A stretch of 36,299 nt of DNA from Hyphomicrobiales bacterium (GTDB taxonomy: Bacteria > Pseudomonadota > Alphaproteobacteria > Rhizobiales > Rhizobiaceae). Positions 16,452-27,081 of the stretch are shown here, in pieces (position 1 is the stretch's first letter; every line of letters begins with the position of its first letter). The stretch lies in contig UEGR01000021.1 in the NCBI GenBank assembly GCA_900465685.1, positions 1 through 36,299 of the forward strand. Reading direction: 5' to 3'. The position numbers and the translations under genes were made by a program. The notes beneath the pieces were generated by a model. It made no database searches, had not been told where the DNA came from, and saw only the letters and a list, made by a program, of their open reading frames with translations.

Positions 16452-17192
16452 ATGAAAAGATTTGACGGAAAGCGGGTGCTCGTCACGGGCGGAACGAGTG
16501 GTATGGGGCTGGCTGGCGCCCGCCGCATCATTGCGGAAGGCGGCACGACCGTCATCACGGGACTGAATGACGAACGCCTCGCATCGGTCGCGCAGGAACT
16601 GGGCGACAAGGCGCAAGTGTTGAAAAACGATGCTGCCGATCCGGCCTCGGCAGAAGCGCTGGCTGCCGCCATTCGCTTGAAGGGCGGACTGGACGGTCTG
16701 TGGCTGAATGCAGCCTTCGCAACCATTGGCGCTCCGGAACAGATCACGGCAGCAGCCTTCGATGAAATGATGGCCGCCAATGTGCGAGGGCCAGTTCTCC
16801 AGCTTGCAAGCCTGTCCGATCTTCTCAATCCCGGTTGTTCGGTGGTTCTGACCTCCTCCAGCTCCACATATGAAGGCGCTGCGGCGACGAGCCTTTATGC
16901 AGCCACCAAGGGCGCAGTTGTCGCCATGGCGCGATCCTGGGCTTCGGCGCTGGCCCCGCGCGGCATCCGGGTCAATGTTCTGGTGCCCGGCCCCATCGAA
17001 ACCAACTTCCGGCATTTTCTGCCCGAGGAAGCCCGCACCGGTTTCGAACGTTTCGTGCTGGATCAGGTGCCGCTCGGTCGCGCTGGCACCGCCGACGAGG
17101 CAGCGGCAGTGGCGCTGTTTTTGCTTTCCAACGACGCATCCTATGTGACGGGCAGTCAATATGCTGTGGATGGCGGCCTCATCATGCACTGA
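16452..17192 (+). CDS. Short-chain dehydrogenase/reductase (SDR) family oxidoreductase
   Basis: This 246-residue protein is a classical SDR with a Rossmann fold. The coenzyme motif is TGGTSGMG at residues 12-19, and the catalytic pair is Y149-x3-K153 (SLYAATKGAVVAMARSW). A PGPIETNF segment and a C-terminal YVTGSQYAVDGG complete the family pattern. The start at ATG 16452 follows a GGAAGGAA ribosome site; the open frame upstream to 16392 is not coding. The substrate is not predictable, because SDRs of this size act on many alcohols, sugars and acyl chains. It stands alone between the Lrp-type gene and dut. Confidence 0.88.
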   Translation: MKRFDGKRVLVTGGTSGMGLAGARRIIAEGGTTVITGLNDERLASVAQELGDKAQVLKNDAADPASAEALAAAIRLKGGLDGLWLNAAFATIGAPEQITAAAFDEMMAANVRGPVLQLASLSDLLNPGCSVVLTSSSSTYEGAAATSLYAATKGAVVAMARSWASALAPRGIRVNVLVPGPIETNFRHFLPEEARTGFERFVLDQVPLGRAGTADEAAAVALFLLSNDASYVTGSQYAVDGGLIMH

Positions 17193-17328
17193 CGGGAAGC
17201 ACTCCATCCGGTAAAAACATGATCCTGTGCCGTACTATCATTGCAAAACGCCAAATAGGCGGTACACCTTTGATCTGTTTTCACGTATGAGCGTCGCCAA
17301 TTTGAATCCCCGCAGGAAAGGCTCCCTC

Positions 17329-17802
17329 ATGACCGCAGCATCCGCTCAAGCACCAACGCTCGGTATCATTCGCCTCGAACATGCGAATGGCCTTGATCTC
17401 CCCGCCTATGAAACCTCCGGTTCCGCAGGCATGGACTTGCGCGCGGCCGTTGCCGAAGACCGGCAGATCGTGCTGTTGCCCGGACGCCGGACGCTGGTGC
17501 CGACCGGCCTGATCTTCGAAATCCCGGAAGGCTATGAAGTGCAGATTCGCCCGCGCTCCGGCCTCGCCTTCAAAAACGGCATCACCTGCCTCAACACGCC
17601 GGGAACCATCGATTCCGATTATCGCGGCGAAGTGAAGGTGCTGCTGGTCAATCTGGGTGACGACGATTTCCGCATCGAACGCGGCATGCGCATCGCACAG
17701 GCGGTCTTTGCGCCGGTGGTGCAGCCGAAGATCGAGGAACGCGCCGAAGTGACCGAGACCGCACGCGGCGCTGGCGGCTTCGGCTCGACCGGCACGGCCT
17801 GA
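17329..17802 (+). CDS. dut: Deoxyuridine 5'-triphosphate nucleotidohydrolase (dUTPase)
   Basis: This 157-residue trimeric enzyme splits dUTP to dUMP and pyrophosphate, keeping uracil out of DNA and supplying dUMP for thymidylate. All five dUTPase motifs are visible: [46 protein letters not shown], and [10 protein letters not shown] at the C-terminus. The aspartate in motif 3 activates the water. The start at ATG 17329 follows AGGAAAGG. The extra open frame upstream to 17227 lacks family similarity. A strong terminator, shared with the convergent tadG-like gene, follows. Confidence 0.97.
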   Translation: MTAASAQAPTLGIIRLEHANGLDLPAYETSGSAGMDLRAAVAEDRQIVLLPGRRTLVPTGLIFEIPEGYEVQIRPRSGLAFKNGITCLNTPGTIDSDYRGEVKVLLVNLGDDDFRIERGMRIAQAVFAPVVQPKIEERAEVTETARGAGGFGSTGTA

Positions 17803-17823
17803 TCGGGCAGAATCGCTTTAATG

Positions 17824-17854
17824 AAAAGCCGGGCTTCATGCCCGGCTTTTTTTG
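17824..17854. terminator. Intrinsic terminator between dut and the tadG-like gene
   Basis: An 11-bp perfect stem (AAAAGCCGGGC with GCCCGGCTTTT) around TTCAT runs into a long T tract. The A-rich opposite side lets it also stop the convergent tadG-like gene. Confidence 0.92.
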
Positions 17855-17862
17855 TCTGGGGT

Positions 17863-19599
17863 TTACTGTGTCAGCACTGCCTGTTGGCAGAGCACACCCG
17901 TAACCTGCACGTCGGCTTGGCCCAGCTTGACACCGAGGAGGTCCAGAAGACCAAAGAGCAGATTATCGAGAAGTGCTGAAACCGGCGATAGCAAGGTGCC
18001 AAGCAGGCTAACGATTGCAGTCGCATCAACGTTCAACACCAGAACATTGAGCTCTGCATGCATGTTGCTGATGAGCGCCGATGTGAGGGAGGACACCAGT
18101 TTTGATGAAGAAACCGTCTTTACTTTTTTGCTTGCGATATCGCTGGCGCTAAAGGTCAGAATCCGTTGCTGATCATCACCCAGTGGAATTTCGGCTGACG
18201 CCGTGACACCCGCAAGATAGACTTTCAGCCCCAACAAATTGAGACCAAGGACTTGCGCAATCTGTTTTTTGCTCACTGACGGCTTCTTACTAAAGTCGTT
18301 CATATCTATATTGAGATCACCAAGATAAATGCCGGCTATGCCAGTTTTAACGCCGATCCCAACAGTCGCGTTTTGAGGGCCTGCAGGGCAGCTCACACTT
18401 TTCAGTTCCCCTTCAGCCGAGGCAATATCAATGTAGATTGGCAGTTCTATATTGGCGAGCGTGTTCAACCCGAGGGCACCATCTCCAATCGCTACAACGA
18501 GCTTTATTCTTATCTGCGCCGTGCGCACGAGAGACCCCAAAGCACCGACCCGGAAAAATGGCGTTTTCTGAGCCGGTTCGCCTATGGCAATTTCGAGGGT
18601 CACTTTTACCAATCCCAGGAGATTGATAGGTGTGGAGATCGTTGCCTGGTGCTTCCCTCCCAACATCACGCCTGCTGAAATCATCTGCAACACATTGGCT
18701 GTGATGCTATAATTTCCCCCCGATCCGATACTCGCATTTGCAAGCGACCCTAGCCCCAGCAGTTTCCCTACCGGCAATTTGGTGGCAAGTGCGGCTGCGT
18801 CTTTTCCCAAAACGTTGAGTGCCGCCTTGGCCGTCGCATTGTTGGTCACGACATCCGCCATCACCTTTGCCAGCACGCCCACCGACACATTTGTATTCAA
18901 CAGCTGATCGTAAGTCCCGGCGGTCAAACCGACCTGGGGAGCAAGCTTGTCGAGAAAGCCAAGCAGGTTGATATCGGTAGCGGCAAGCGCGTTATAATCC
19001 ACCAGTTTGAGACTGAGAGACGTGCCCAACAAGCCGCCCAATAATCCATTCAACGCGCTTTCAGTCGTATTGAGGCTCGCCAATCGCGAGCCGATGGAAA
19101 AGGCCGCTTCCGCATGCGACGCGGCCATGCCGCTCGCACTCACCGCAGGACGATCCATTAGCGCCTGACCAAAATAGAGGTTGCCGGGCTTTGCCAGCAT
19201 CACCCGCACGGCATCGGGGTTCGTGCCGCCCGCCACGAAACGCGACCCCACAGCCACCGATTTATCGGCGGTGTAGTTGCCGGTCTCCACCCAGACACGT
19301 GTGAGATTGTCCGTCTTGCCCTTGACCACAGACGGGTCATACGTCCCCGTCATCATCACCGGATTGAGCCCATTGGCCAGCAATTGCTTTTTGACGGCAT
19401 CGCTGGCAGTTCCAATCGCGCTCGCACCACTGATCGCGGCCAGATCGGCCATGTTCTGCAATTGTCGCCGCTCCAGATAGAGCGAGCTTGAATCGATGGT
19501 AAGCGCGGCAATTGCCAGAAATATCGGCGTGACAAGGGCCGCCATGGTGGCCAGATTGCCGTTGCGCGCCTGAAGAAAACGTAAGGCCCCCGCCCACAT
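17863..19599 (-). CDS. TadG-like pilus-assembly/surface protein (TadE/G-like N-terminus)
   Basis: This 578-residue protein starts with a TadE/TadG-type prepilin-like segment: a basic region RFLQARNGNLATMAALV, one hydrophobic helix, then a D-SSSLYLERRQLQNMAD pattern typical of TadG. The large periplasmic remainder is rich in Leu, Ala, Gly and Val repeats with alternating hydrophobic runs, and I see no clear von Willebrand A domain. It resembles the predicted membrane protein group of Hyphomicrobiales TadG relatives. ATG 19599 follows GGGGGAA by 6 bases and overlaps the end of the upstream tadE-like gene. No tadA, tadB, tadC or cpa genes are in the window, so this is an orphan pair. The function is uncertain. 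Confidence 0.72.
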   Translation of the reverse strand: MWAGALRFLQARNGNLATMAALVTPIFLAIAALTIDSSSLYLERRQLQNMADLAAISGASAIGTASDAVKKQLLANGLNPVMMTGTYDPSVVKGKTDNLTRVWVETGNYTADKSVAVGSRFVAGGTNPDAVRVMLAKPGNLYFGQALMDRPAVSASGMAASHAEAAFSIGSRLASLNTTESALNGLLGGLLGTSLSLKLVDYNALAATDINLLGFLDKLAPQVGLTAGTYDQLLNTNVSVGVLAKVMADVVTNNATAKAALNVLGKDAAALATKLPVGKLLGLGSLANASIGSGGNYSITANVLQMISAGVMLGGKHQATISTPINLLGLVKVTLEIAIGEPAQKTPFFRVGALGSLVRTAQIRIKLVVAIGDGALGLNTLANIELPIYIDIASAEGELKSVSCPAGPQNATVGIGVKTGIAGIYLGDLNIDMNDFSKKPSVSKKQIAQVLGLNLLGLKVYLAGVTASAEIPLGDDQQRILTFSASDIASKKVKTVSSSKLVSSLTSALISNMHAELNVLVLNVDATAIVSLLGTLLSPVSALLDNLLFGLLDLLGVKLGQADVQVTGVLCQQAVLTQ

Positions 19600-19600
19600 A

Positions 19601-20098
19601 TCATGTTCCCCCGAGCCGGATTGTCGAAGCACGCGTGATCGTTTTGCCGGGTAACGGCAATCCGGTCATCAGATTCCAGATCGGCAGATTGGCCGCGTTA
19701 TAGCTGATCGTAACCGTGAACTGGCTTGGATCCGACGCCGCATTGTCAATCGTGGTCTGTATCTGCGCCGGATTGATCAGCGAATATTTGGCCGCGTTTT
19801 TCTGGATGTAAGTCGCAGCCAGCGTCTGCCGCTCCGTCGCGTCGATCCCCGCAAGTGCCGTGCGTGTTGCGTCCGCAGCAAGTTGCTGCACCGCGTTTGC
19901 CGCCCCCAGATAGATGCCGAAGGCGATGACGCCCATCAGCAGCAACAGAAAAACCGGTGCCAATATCGCAAACTCTACTGCCGCAGTTCCCGCTTTATTG
20001 CGGGAAAAAAGAACAGTCGTTTTTAAAATATCAGGAAGCCGTATTTTTCTTTTCAATAAGGGGAAAATAATCGTTCTAACTGTGCCCCCGCAGTCCAT
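19601..20098 (-). CDS. TadE-like pseudopilin-type protein
   Basis: This 165-residue protein has a TadE domain: FSRNKAGTAAVEFAILAPVF followed by a hydrophobic helix (about residues 38-66), with the glutamate at the start of the helix that pseudopilins carry. The periplasmic part is about 100 residues. TadE proteins are minor pseudopilins of tight-adherence (Flp) pili. ATG 20098 follows GGGAGGG by 4 bases. The gene ends within the ribosome-binding region of the downstream tadG-like gene, so the two are translated from one message. Other pilus genes are missing here and may lie elsewhere. Confidence 0.8.
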   Translation of the reverse strand: MDCGGTVRTIIFPLLKRKIRLPDILKTTVLFSRNKAGTAAVEFAILAPVFLLLLMGVIAFGIYLGAANAVQQLAADATRTALAGIDATERQTLAATYIQKNAAKYSLINPAQIQTTIDNAASDPSQFTVTISYNAANLPIWNLMTGLPLPGKTITRASTIRLGGT

Positions 20099-20614
20099 AT
20101 GCCCTCCCGTCCAAGAGCAGATAAACTTAGTTGTATATACATGACGAATGAACGCGCTTCATGCACGCGCAATCAACTGTTCACCAGAAGAAATGCGTTC
20201 GATTTTATTATCGTAATTACTCATGATATCGCCGTCTACATCATATCAACATAAAATAATTTAATAAAAGCTAAATAGATAGAAGCAGAGAAACCTTATT
20301 CAACTCAAGGTAAATTATAACTACAGGTTGCATAAGAAAATAACTAAATAAGCGACAACCCTTGTCTTCCGGCTTCTGCTCCTAACGCCTCCCGCTTCCC
20401 GTTCCTGAGCGCGCGCAACGCCGACAATGGCTGGTTGCATGACAAATATTTAAGGTGAAATCTTGAGTGCGAAAGTTTAGACACCGCGAAGCAACAATTT
20501 GTTGGGAGGAACATTCGCGCGCCAGTGATCAAGCGCTGCGGCTTTCATCCCTCAAGGGCGTTTTCAGGGACAAACGAGGACTTCCCGCGCGAGTGGGGAT
20601 TCAGGGGGTTATCA
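20099..20614. other. 516-bp gene-free stretch, AT-rich in its first part
   Basis: No credible gene is seen on either strand. The first 240 bases (to about 20350) are much richer in A and T than the rest of the window, with repeated runs such as ATAAAATAATTTAATAAAAG. This should hold the promoter of the divergent tadE-tadG pair. The second half returns to normal composition and leads into macA. No repeats, tRNA or insertion sequence ends were recognised. Confidence 0.6.
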
Positions 20615-21951
20615 TTGCGCACATCTTCCGCTTCATCCGGTTCTGGCCAGAAGGCTGCATCGCTGCAAAAGCGTGCTTCCGTCAGGCGTCGCCGCTGGTG
20701 GCTGTGGCTGCCTGCTGCGGCAATTGCCGCAGGCGCTGGCTGGTATTTCTACGATGCGCGGGCCGCCGTGAACGAAAAGGGCAGCTACCTCGCCGAAACG
20801 GTTACGCGTGGTGATATCGAGAACGCAATCACCGCCGTCGGCACACTCAGCGCCCTGCGCAGCATCAATGTCGGCGCACAGGTCTCGGGCCAGCTCAAAG
20901 CCGTGAAGGTGGAAATCGGCGATCAGGTCAAGGAAGGCCAGTTCATCGCCGAAATCGATCCCTCTCCTTTCGAAAAGAAAGTCGAGATTGCCAGCGCGCA
21001 GCTCGACAATCTGAAAGCCCAGCTTCTCAGCAAGGAAGCCCAGCTTACGCTGAAAAAGCTCAGTGCCGCGCGGCAGAAATCCCTGCTTGCCACCCAGGGC
21101 GTGTCCCAATCGACGGTCGATCAGGCCGAAGCAGACCTTTCTATAGCTGATGCCGATGTGAAGGCGCTTGGCGCACAGATTCGCCAGCAGCAGTCGCAAT
21201 TGGCAAGCGACACCGTTGATCTCGGCTATACCAAGATCAACAGCCCCATGGAGGGCACGGTCGTCGACCAGTCCGCCAAGGAAGGCGAAACGCTGAACGC
21301 GTCGCAGACGGCACCGACCGTCGTAACAGTCGCCGATCTCAAGGTCATGACGGTCGAAGCGCAGGTGTCCGAAGCCGATATTTCCAAGCTCAAGCCCGGT
21401 ATGGAGGTTTATTTCACCCTGCTCGGCCAGCCGGAAAAGCGGTTCGCAGGCAAGCTGCGCCAGATCAAGCCGACACCGGCCACCGAAAACAATGTCGTGC
21501 TTTATTATGCACTGTTCGATGTGCCGAATCCGACCGGCGAACTTATGATCAACATGAGCGCGCAGGTCTATTTCGTGATCGATTCGGCCAGGGATGTGCT
21601 GCTCGTTCCCACCTCCGCTCTCAGCTTCAAGCGCCGCGATCCATCCGGCAGCCCGGAAGGCCAGCAAGCCGAACGCCAGCAGGGGCAGCGCAAGGGACCA
21701 GGCAATGGCGACCGCCCACGTGACGGGCAGCATCGCGGAAAGCCGCAAATCATCGTCAAGGTTGTCGACGCCAGCGGCACACTCACCGAGCGCACAGTTG
21801 AAATCGGCGTGCGGAACCGTGTGCAGGCCGAAGTGAAAAGCGGCTTGGAAGAAGGCGACAAGGTCGTCGTCACCAGCGCTTCCAGTGGCGGACCTGCCGG
21901 AAGTTCAAACGCACGTGGCGGTCGTCGCCCCGGCGGCATGTCCTTCTTCTG

Positions 21952-21952
<1 letters not shown>
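20615..21952 (+). CDS. macA: MacA-like periplasmic adaptor subunit (HlyD/RND-type membrane fusion protein)
   Basis: This 445-residue adaptor links an inner-membrane ABC transporter to an outer-membrane channel. The order is a basic start, a membrane anchor (about residues 25-45, [20 protein letters not shown]), a lipoyl half ([20 protein letters not shown]), a coiled coil (residues 120-185), the second lipoyl half ([18 protein letters not shown]), and barrel domains. The C-terminus is rich in Gly, Arg and Gln. I chose a TTG start at 20615 because AGGGGG lies 6 bases upstream and the protein then begins right before the anchor. Its stop codon shares one base with the macB start, giving coupled translation. 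Confidence 0.9.
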
Positions 21953-23904
<1,952 letters not shown>

Positions 23905-23914
23905 GCCAAAACAA

Positions 23915-23950
23915 AAAAGCCGGTCTGGAAAAAGAACCAGACCGGCTTTT
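23915..23950. terminator. Bidirectional intrinsic terminator between macB and tonB
   Basis: A perfect 14-bp stem (AAAAGCCGGTCTGG with its complement) around an 8-base A-rich loop has AAAA and TTTT ends, so it can stop both converging operons. Confidence 0.92.
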
Positions 23951-23972
23951 CACTATCGATAATCTGACTGCT

Positions 23973-24941
23973 TTACTTGAACAGCAGCGGCAACGTGATC
24001 GGCATCCTTGCCTTGGCCATCGCCGCTGGAGGCGCAGGCACAGGAGAAGCGCGACGTGCAGCTTCCAGCGCCAGCTGGTCAACCGCCGGATCACCTGACG
24101 AACCGGCCAGACGCGCCGAGAGAACATTGCCGGATGGATCAATCACGAATGTCACCTGCACCAGACCTTTCGCATGGCGGGCCTTGCGTTGCAGGAAGCG
24201 GACATTGCGCGCCATATGAGCCTGAAGTTTCGATGTCCACTTGGCCGAGCTTACGCCCGCCGACGCGTTGTTTTCACCACGACGGTTTGCAGCAGCCCGT
24301 TCGCCATTGTCGGCATCCATGCGCGGTGCACTTGCCTGCCGGGTTTCCTGAGCCTTTTCAGCCTTCTTGGGCTTCGGCTTCTCAACCTTTTGCGGCTTTG
24401 GCTTTTCAACCTTCGGCTTTTCGACCTTCTTGGGTTCCGGCTTCGGCTCGGGCTTTGGTTCCGGCTTTTCAACCGGCATAGGCACGGCCACTTCCGGCTT
24501 TTCCGCCTCGACCACATCCGGAATGATCTCTTCCGGCTTCTCCTGAACTTCCGGCTCAGGCTGCGGCTCGGGTTCCGGCGGCGTTACCTGTTCTGGCTCC
24601 GGCGGCGTCGGTTCTTCAGGCTGCGGTTCCGGCTGAACAACGGGTTCAGGTTCGACTTCTTTCGGAGCTTCTGCCGTTTCCGGCTGCGCTTCGTCGGCAA
24701 CCTGCTCTTCCATCGGAGCCATAGGCTCCGGCGCAAGCTCAACCACCATGGCCGCAACTTGCCCGCCATCCGGCTGATCTTCTTCCTGCGCCAGATGAAT
24801 GGCGTAGGCTCCAGCCGCATGCACTGTCAGGACAAGAATGCCCGCGCCGATCCAGCGTCCCGCATCATGCCAAAAGGAATGATGATGGGCGTCGGCAGAA
24901 GCCACCTTCACGGGAGGATGATCGGGCGGAAGTGCATTCAT
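23973..24941 (-). CDS. tonB: TonB-family energy transducer
   Basis: This 322-residue protein has an N-terminal membrane helix (about residues 31-51, WIGAGILVLTVHAAGAYAIH), a long Pro/Glu then Pro/Lys-rich spacer (about residues 80-200, with EPEPVVQPEPQPEEP and KPEPKPEPKPEPKK), and a C-terminal TonB domain (about 230-322, VQVTFVIDPSGNVLSARLAG). TonB passes the inner-membrane proton force to outer-membrane receptors for siderophores, haem or cobalamin. Its ATG overlaps the exbD stop by 4 bases, so it is the last gene of exbB-exbD-tonB. The spacer is acidic at first and then basic, long enough to cross the periplasm. Confidence 0.93.
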   Translation of the reverse strand: MNALPPDHPPVKVASADAHHHSFWHDAGRWIGAGILVLTVHAAGAYAIHLAQEEDQPDGGQVAAMVVELAPEPMAPMEEQVADEAQPETAEAPKEVEPEPVVQPEPQPEEPTPPEPEQVTPPEPEPQPEPEVQEKPEEIIPDVVEAEKPEVAVPMPVEKPEPKPEPKPEPKKVEKPKVEKPKPQKVEKPKPKKAEKAQETRQASAPRMDADNGERAAANRRGENNASAGVSSAKWTSKLQAHMARNVRFLQRKARHAKGLVQVTFVIDPSGNVLSARLAGSSGDPAVDQLALEAARRASPVPAPPAAMAKARMPITLPLLFK

Positions 24942-25453
24942 TGGGCAACTCCGGGGGCAGTTCCAGGTGCGGTCCCTGCCGGGGCTGGCGTCTGAGCTGG
25001 CGCTTGCGCAGGGGCTGCCGCTGGTGCCGATGCACCGACTGTTTCAAGGCCGACCAGCGCGATCTTCAGATAGCCCGCCTCACGCAGCAAATTCATGATG
25101 CGCATCAGTTCTTCATAAGGAACAGCTTTGTCGGCGCGCAGGAAAATGCGCGTTTCCTTGTTCTTCTCAGACAGGCCGTCCAGCGCAAGGCCGAGACGCT
25201 CACGTGCAACCACATCATTGCCGACGCTGATGCTCAGATCGTCCTTCAACGTCACATAAAGCGGCTTGTCGGGGCGCGGCGCAGCGGCAGCGGTCGAGGC
25301 AGGCAGGTCGACCTTCACATCCACGGTCGCAAGCGGCGCTGCCACCATGAAGATGATCAGCAGAACCAGCATGACGTCGATGAAGGGCGTTACGTTGATC
25401 TCGTGATTAAGCTCGAGATCGTCACCACCGCCTTCGCGAATTTTACTCGCCAT
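24938..25453 (-). CDS. exbD: ExbD, TonB-system proton channel subunit
   Basis: This 171-residue protein has one membrane helix near residues 22-45 (INVTPFIDVMLVLLIIFMVA) with the conserved aspartate that carries protons, and a periplasmic domain after it. ExbD forms the motor with ExbB and drives TonB. The last 30 residues form a Pro/Ala-rich tail (AAPAQAPAQTPAPAGT) beyond the usual end of about 140 residues. The gene starts 5 bases after exbB and overlaps tonB by 4 bases, so the three genes are one operon. The tail may flex or touch TonB; this is inference. Confidence 0.93.
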   Translation of the reverse strand: MASKIREGGGDDLELNHEINVTPFIDVMLVLLIIFMVAAPLATVDVKVDLPASTAAAAPRPDKPLYVTLKDDLSISVGNDVVARERLGLALDGLSEKNKETRIFLRADKAVPYEELMRIMNLLREAGYLKIALVGLETVGASAPAAAPAQAPAQTPAPAGTAPGTAPGVAQ

Positions 25454-25458
25454 GACGC

Positions 25459-26460
25459 CTACTCCGCTGCGTGCAGCGTGCCTTCACGCACGCCGGCTGC
25501 CCTGAAATCCAGATCGCGGCTGACCAGACGTTCGACACCAGCCGATGCATCGGCCAGAAGCGAACGATAGCCGGTGATCGCGCGGGCAAAGACGTTGTAG
25601 ATCACAACCGCCGGAATGGCGGCGACAAGGCCAATAGCGGTGGCGAGCAGCGCTTCAGCAATACCCGGAGCCACAACGGCCAGATTGGTCGTCTGCGCTT
25701 CACTGATGTTGATGAACGAATTCATGATGCCCCAGACGGTGCCGAACAGACCCACAAATGGTCCGATGGAGCCGATGGTGGCCAGAATGCCCGTGCCCTT
25801 GGACAGGCGACGGCCAGCCTTGGCTTCGATACGCGACAGGCGCGACGAAACGCGCTCCTTGAGGCCCTCGCCTCCGGCACGTGCCAGCGCAGGGCTGGAG
25901 AGACGAACCTCATCTTCGGCAGCGCGCACCATGATGGCGCCCGGGCCCTTGACACCATCGAGCGCACGAACGGCATCGGAAAGCGTTGCGGAATGACCAA
26001 TGGTCTTCAGCGCCTTGTTCGCGCGGCGGCGTGCACCCGCCAGTTCGAGCGACTTGGCGACCCAGATGGTCCATGTTGCGAGCGAGGCAAGACCGAGACC
26101 GATCATCACCGCCTTCACAATCCAGTCGGCAGCCATGAACATGCCCCATGGCGACAGGTCATGCGGAAGGCTGGCATCTCTTTCTTCGACTGCTGGCTGG
26201 CCAGCGATGACGGGCTGCGGCTCTGCCTGTGGGGCCGGAGTTGAAGCGGGAGCCTGCGACTGTTGCTCTACAGGCGCCGGCTGCGCTGCCGGAGCGGATG
26301 GCGCAGACGCTGCTGGCGCTGGCTGGGTGGTCGGCTGAGCGGCTGCGGGAGCCGCTGAAGGATTGGGCTGCGTCGCCTCTTGAGCCAATGCCGGACCAAC
26401 GCCCAGCAAGACAATGCCCATCGCCGCAGCCATGAAGCCCTTCCGACAGAAACCAGTCAT
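25459..26460 (-). CDS. exbB: ExbB, TonB-system proton channel subunit
   Basis: This 333-residue protein begins with a signal-peptide-like helix (residues 9-27, ending ALAQ) and a Pro/Ala/Gln-rich periplasmic segment (about 28-95). The MotA/TolQ/ExbB domain follows with three helices: near 103-125, near 230-250 (GSIGPFVGLFGTVWGIMNSF), and near 270-295 (ALLATAIGLVAAIPAVVIYN). The long N-terminal extension is typical of alphaproteobacterial ExbB. The open frame runs back to 26496, but ATG 26460 is preferred because AAGG lies 8 bases before it. It heads the exbB-exbD-tonB operon behind an iron-type operator. Confidence 0.93.
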   Translation of the reverse strand: MTGFCRKGFMAAAMGIVLLGVGPALAQEATQPNPSAAPAAAQPTTQPAPAASAPSAPAAQPAPVEQQSQAPASTPAPQAEPQPVIAGQPAVEERDASLPHDLSPWGMFMAADWIVKAVMIGLGLASLATWTIWVAKSLELAGARRRANKALKTIGHSATLSDAVRALDGVKGPGAIMVRAAEDEVRLSSPALARAGGEGLKERVSSRLSRIEAKAGRRLSKGTGILATIGSIGPFVGLFGTVWGIMNSFINISEAQTTNLAVVAPGIAEALLATAIGLVAAIPAVVIYNVFARAITGYRSLLADASAGVERLVSRDLDFRAAGVREGTLHAAE

Positions 26461-26539
26461 CTTGATCGCCTTTTGATTGTTCAACTCGGGCGCCAAGGAC
26501 GACCCATCACGCAGGCCGTAGCGCTGCTTGTTGACCTCT

Positions 26540-26572
26540 TTTTAACCCCCAATAATATGATGATGCAAGTCA
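26540..26572 (-). promoter_or_regulatory. exbB promoter with RirA-type iron-responsive operator
   Basis: On the minus strand TTGCAT (26568-26563) and TTAAAA (26545-26540) are spaced by 17 bases, a good promoter for exbB. The -35 box lies inside TGA-N9-TCA (26558-26572), the iron-responsive operator pattern bound by RirA in Rhizobium. Overlap with the -35 box is what a repressor would need. The pattern is short, so chance is possible, but place and gene fit. Confidence 0.55.
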
Positions 26573-26730
26573 TGTTTTGTTGTGGTTGCCTTTTTCTGCA
26601 ACCTTTTGGGTAAGCGCGGCCTGTCAAACCCCTTATAAATAGCTGTTGCATAATGCGGGCAAATCAGACCTGATGATCGAGCCGGAAGCGTTCACCTCCC
26701 TCAAGAGGCGTATGGACCGGCAGGAGGAGC

Positions 26731-26895
26731 ATGCACATGATGCACAAAGACATTCAGGCACTCGAACATGCGGCAAGAACCGCCATGGCGGGCAATGATG
26801 ATCCGCTGCCGGCTCCGCAGCGCGCGCTGAAACCAGCCCATGTCGGCCTCGCCTTCCTGATGATCGCTGGCGCGGCCTATCTGTTTCTCGTCTGA
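26731..26895 (+). CDS. Small single-span membrane protein, 54 residues
   Basis: This 54-residue frame has a polar N-terminal half (KDIQALEHAARTAMAGNDDP) and a C-terminal hydrophobic helix (VGLAFLMIAGAAYLFLV) that runs to the last residue. The ribosome site AGGAGG is strong, at 26722-26727; it is 3 bases from the first ATG and 9 from the third, so the start may be 26731 or 26737. It precedes two other small membrane-linked genes in the same direction. I do not recognise the family. Both the clean ribosome site and the tail-anchor layout argue that it is real. Confidence 0.65.
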   Translation: MHMMHKDIQALEHAARTAMAGNDDPLPAPQRALKPAHVGLAFLMIAGAAYLFLV

Positions 26896-27041
26896 CACTG
26901 TCTGACTCGCCTCAATGAGCGCAAACGGACCTTGTTCTAAACAAGGCCTGTGGCGGACTTGCCCGTTTACCATGACGCATAAGAAGTGGCGCACGGCGTT
27001 GCCGCGATCCGCTATTGCGTGCAACCATTGGTGACGAAAAG

Positions 27042-27054
27042 CGTTGTTACAACG
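27042..27054. promoter_or_regulatory. Perfect palindrome before the DUF883-type gene
   Basis: CGTTGT-T-ACAACG lies 28 bases before the ATG of the DUF883-type gene. It could be an operator, but no regulator is suggested by its sequence. Confidence 0.3.
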
Positions 27055-27081
27055 ACAATCCGTTATGACAGGAGGCCAGAT

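Noticed and set aside
24174..24995. Open frame opposite tonB, rich in Leu, Arg and Phe
   Set aside because: It is the antisense image of the Pro/Glu/Lys repeats in TonB.
26584..26603. Inverted repeat GGTTGC/GCAACC with T run
   Set aside because: It could be a terminator, but no plus-strand gene ends before it; the minus-strand operon promoter lies beside it. Its role is unclear.
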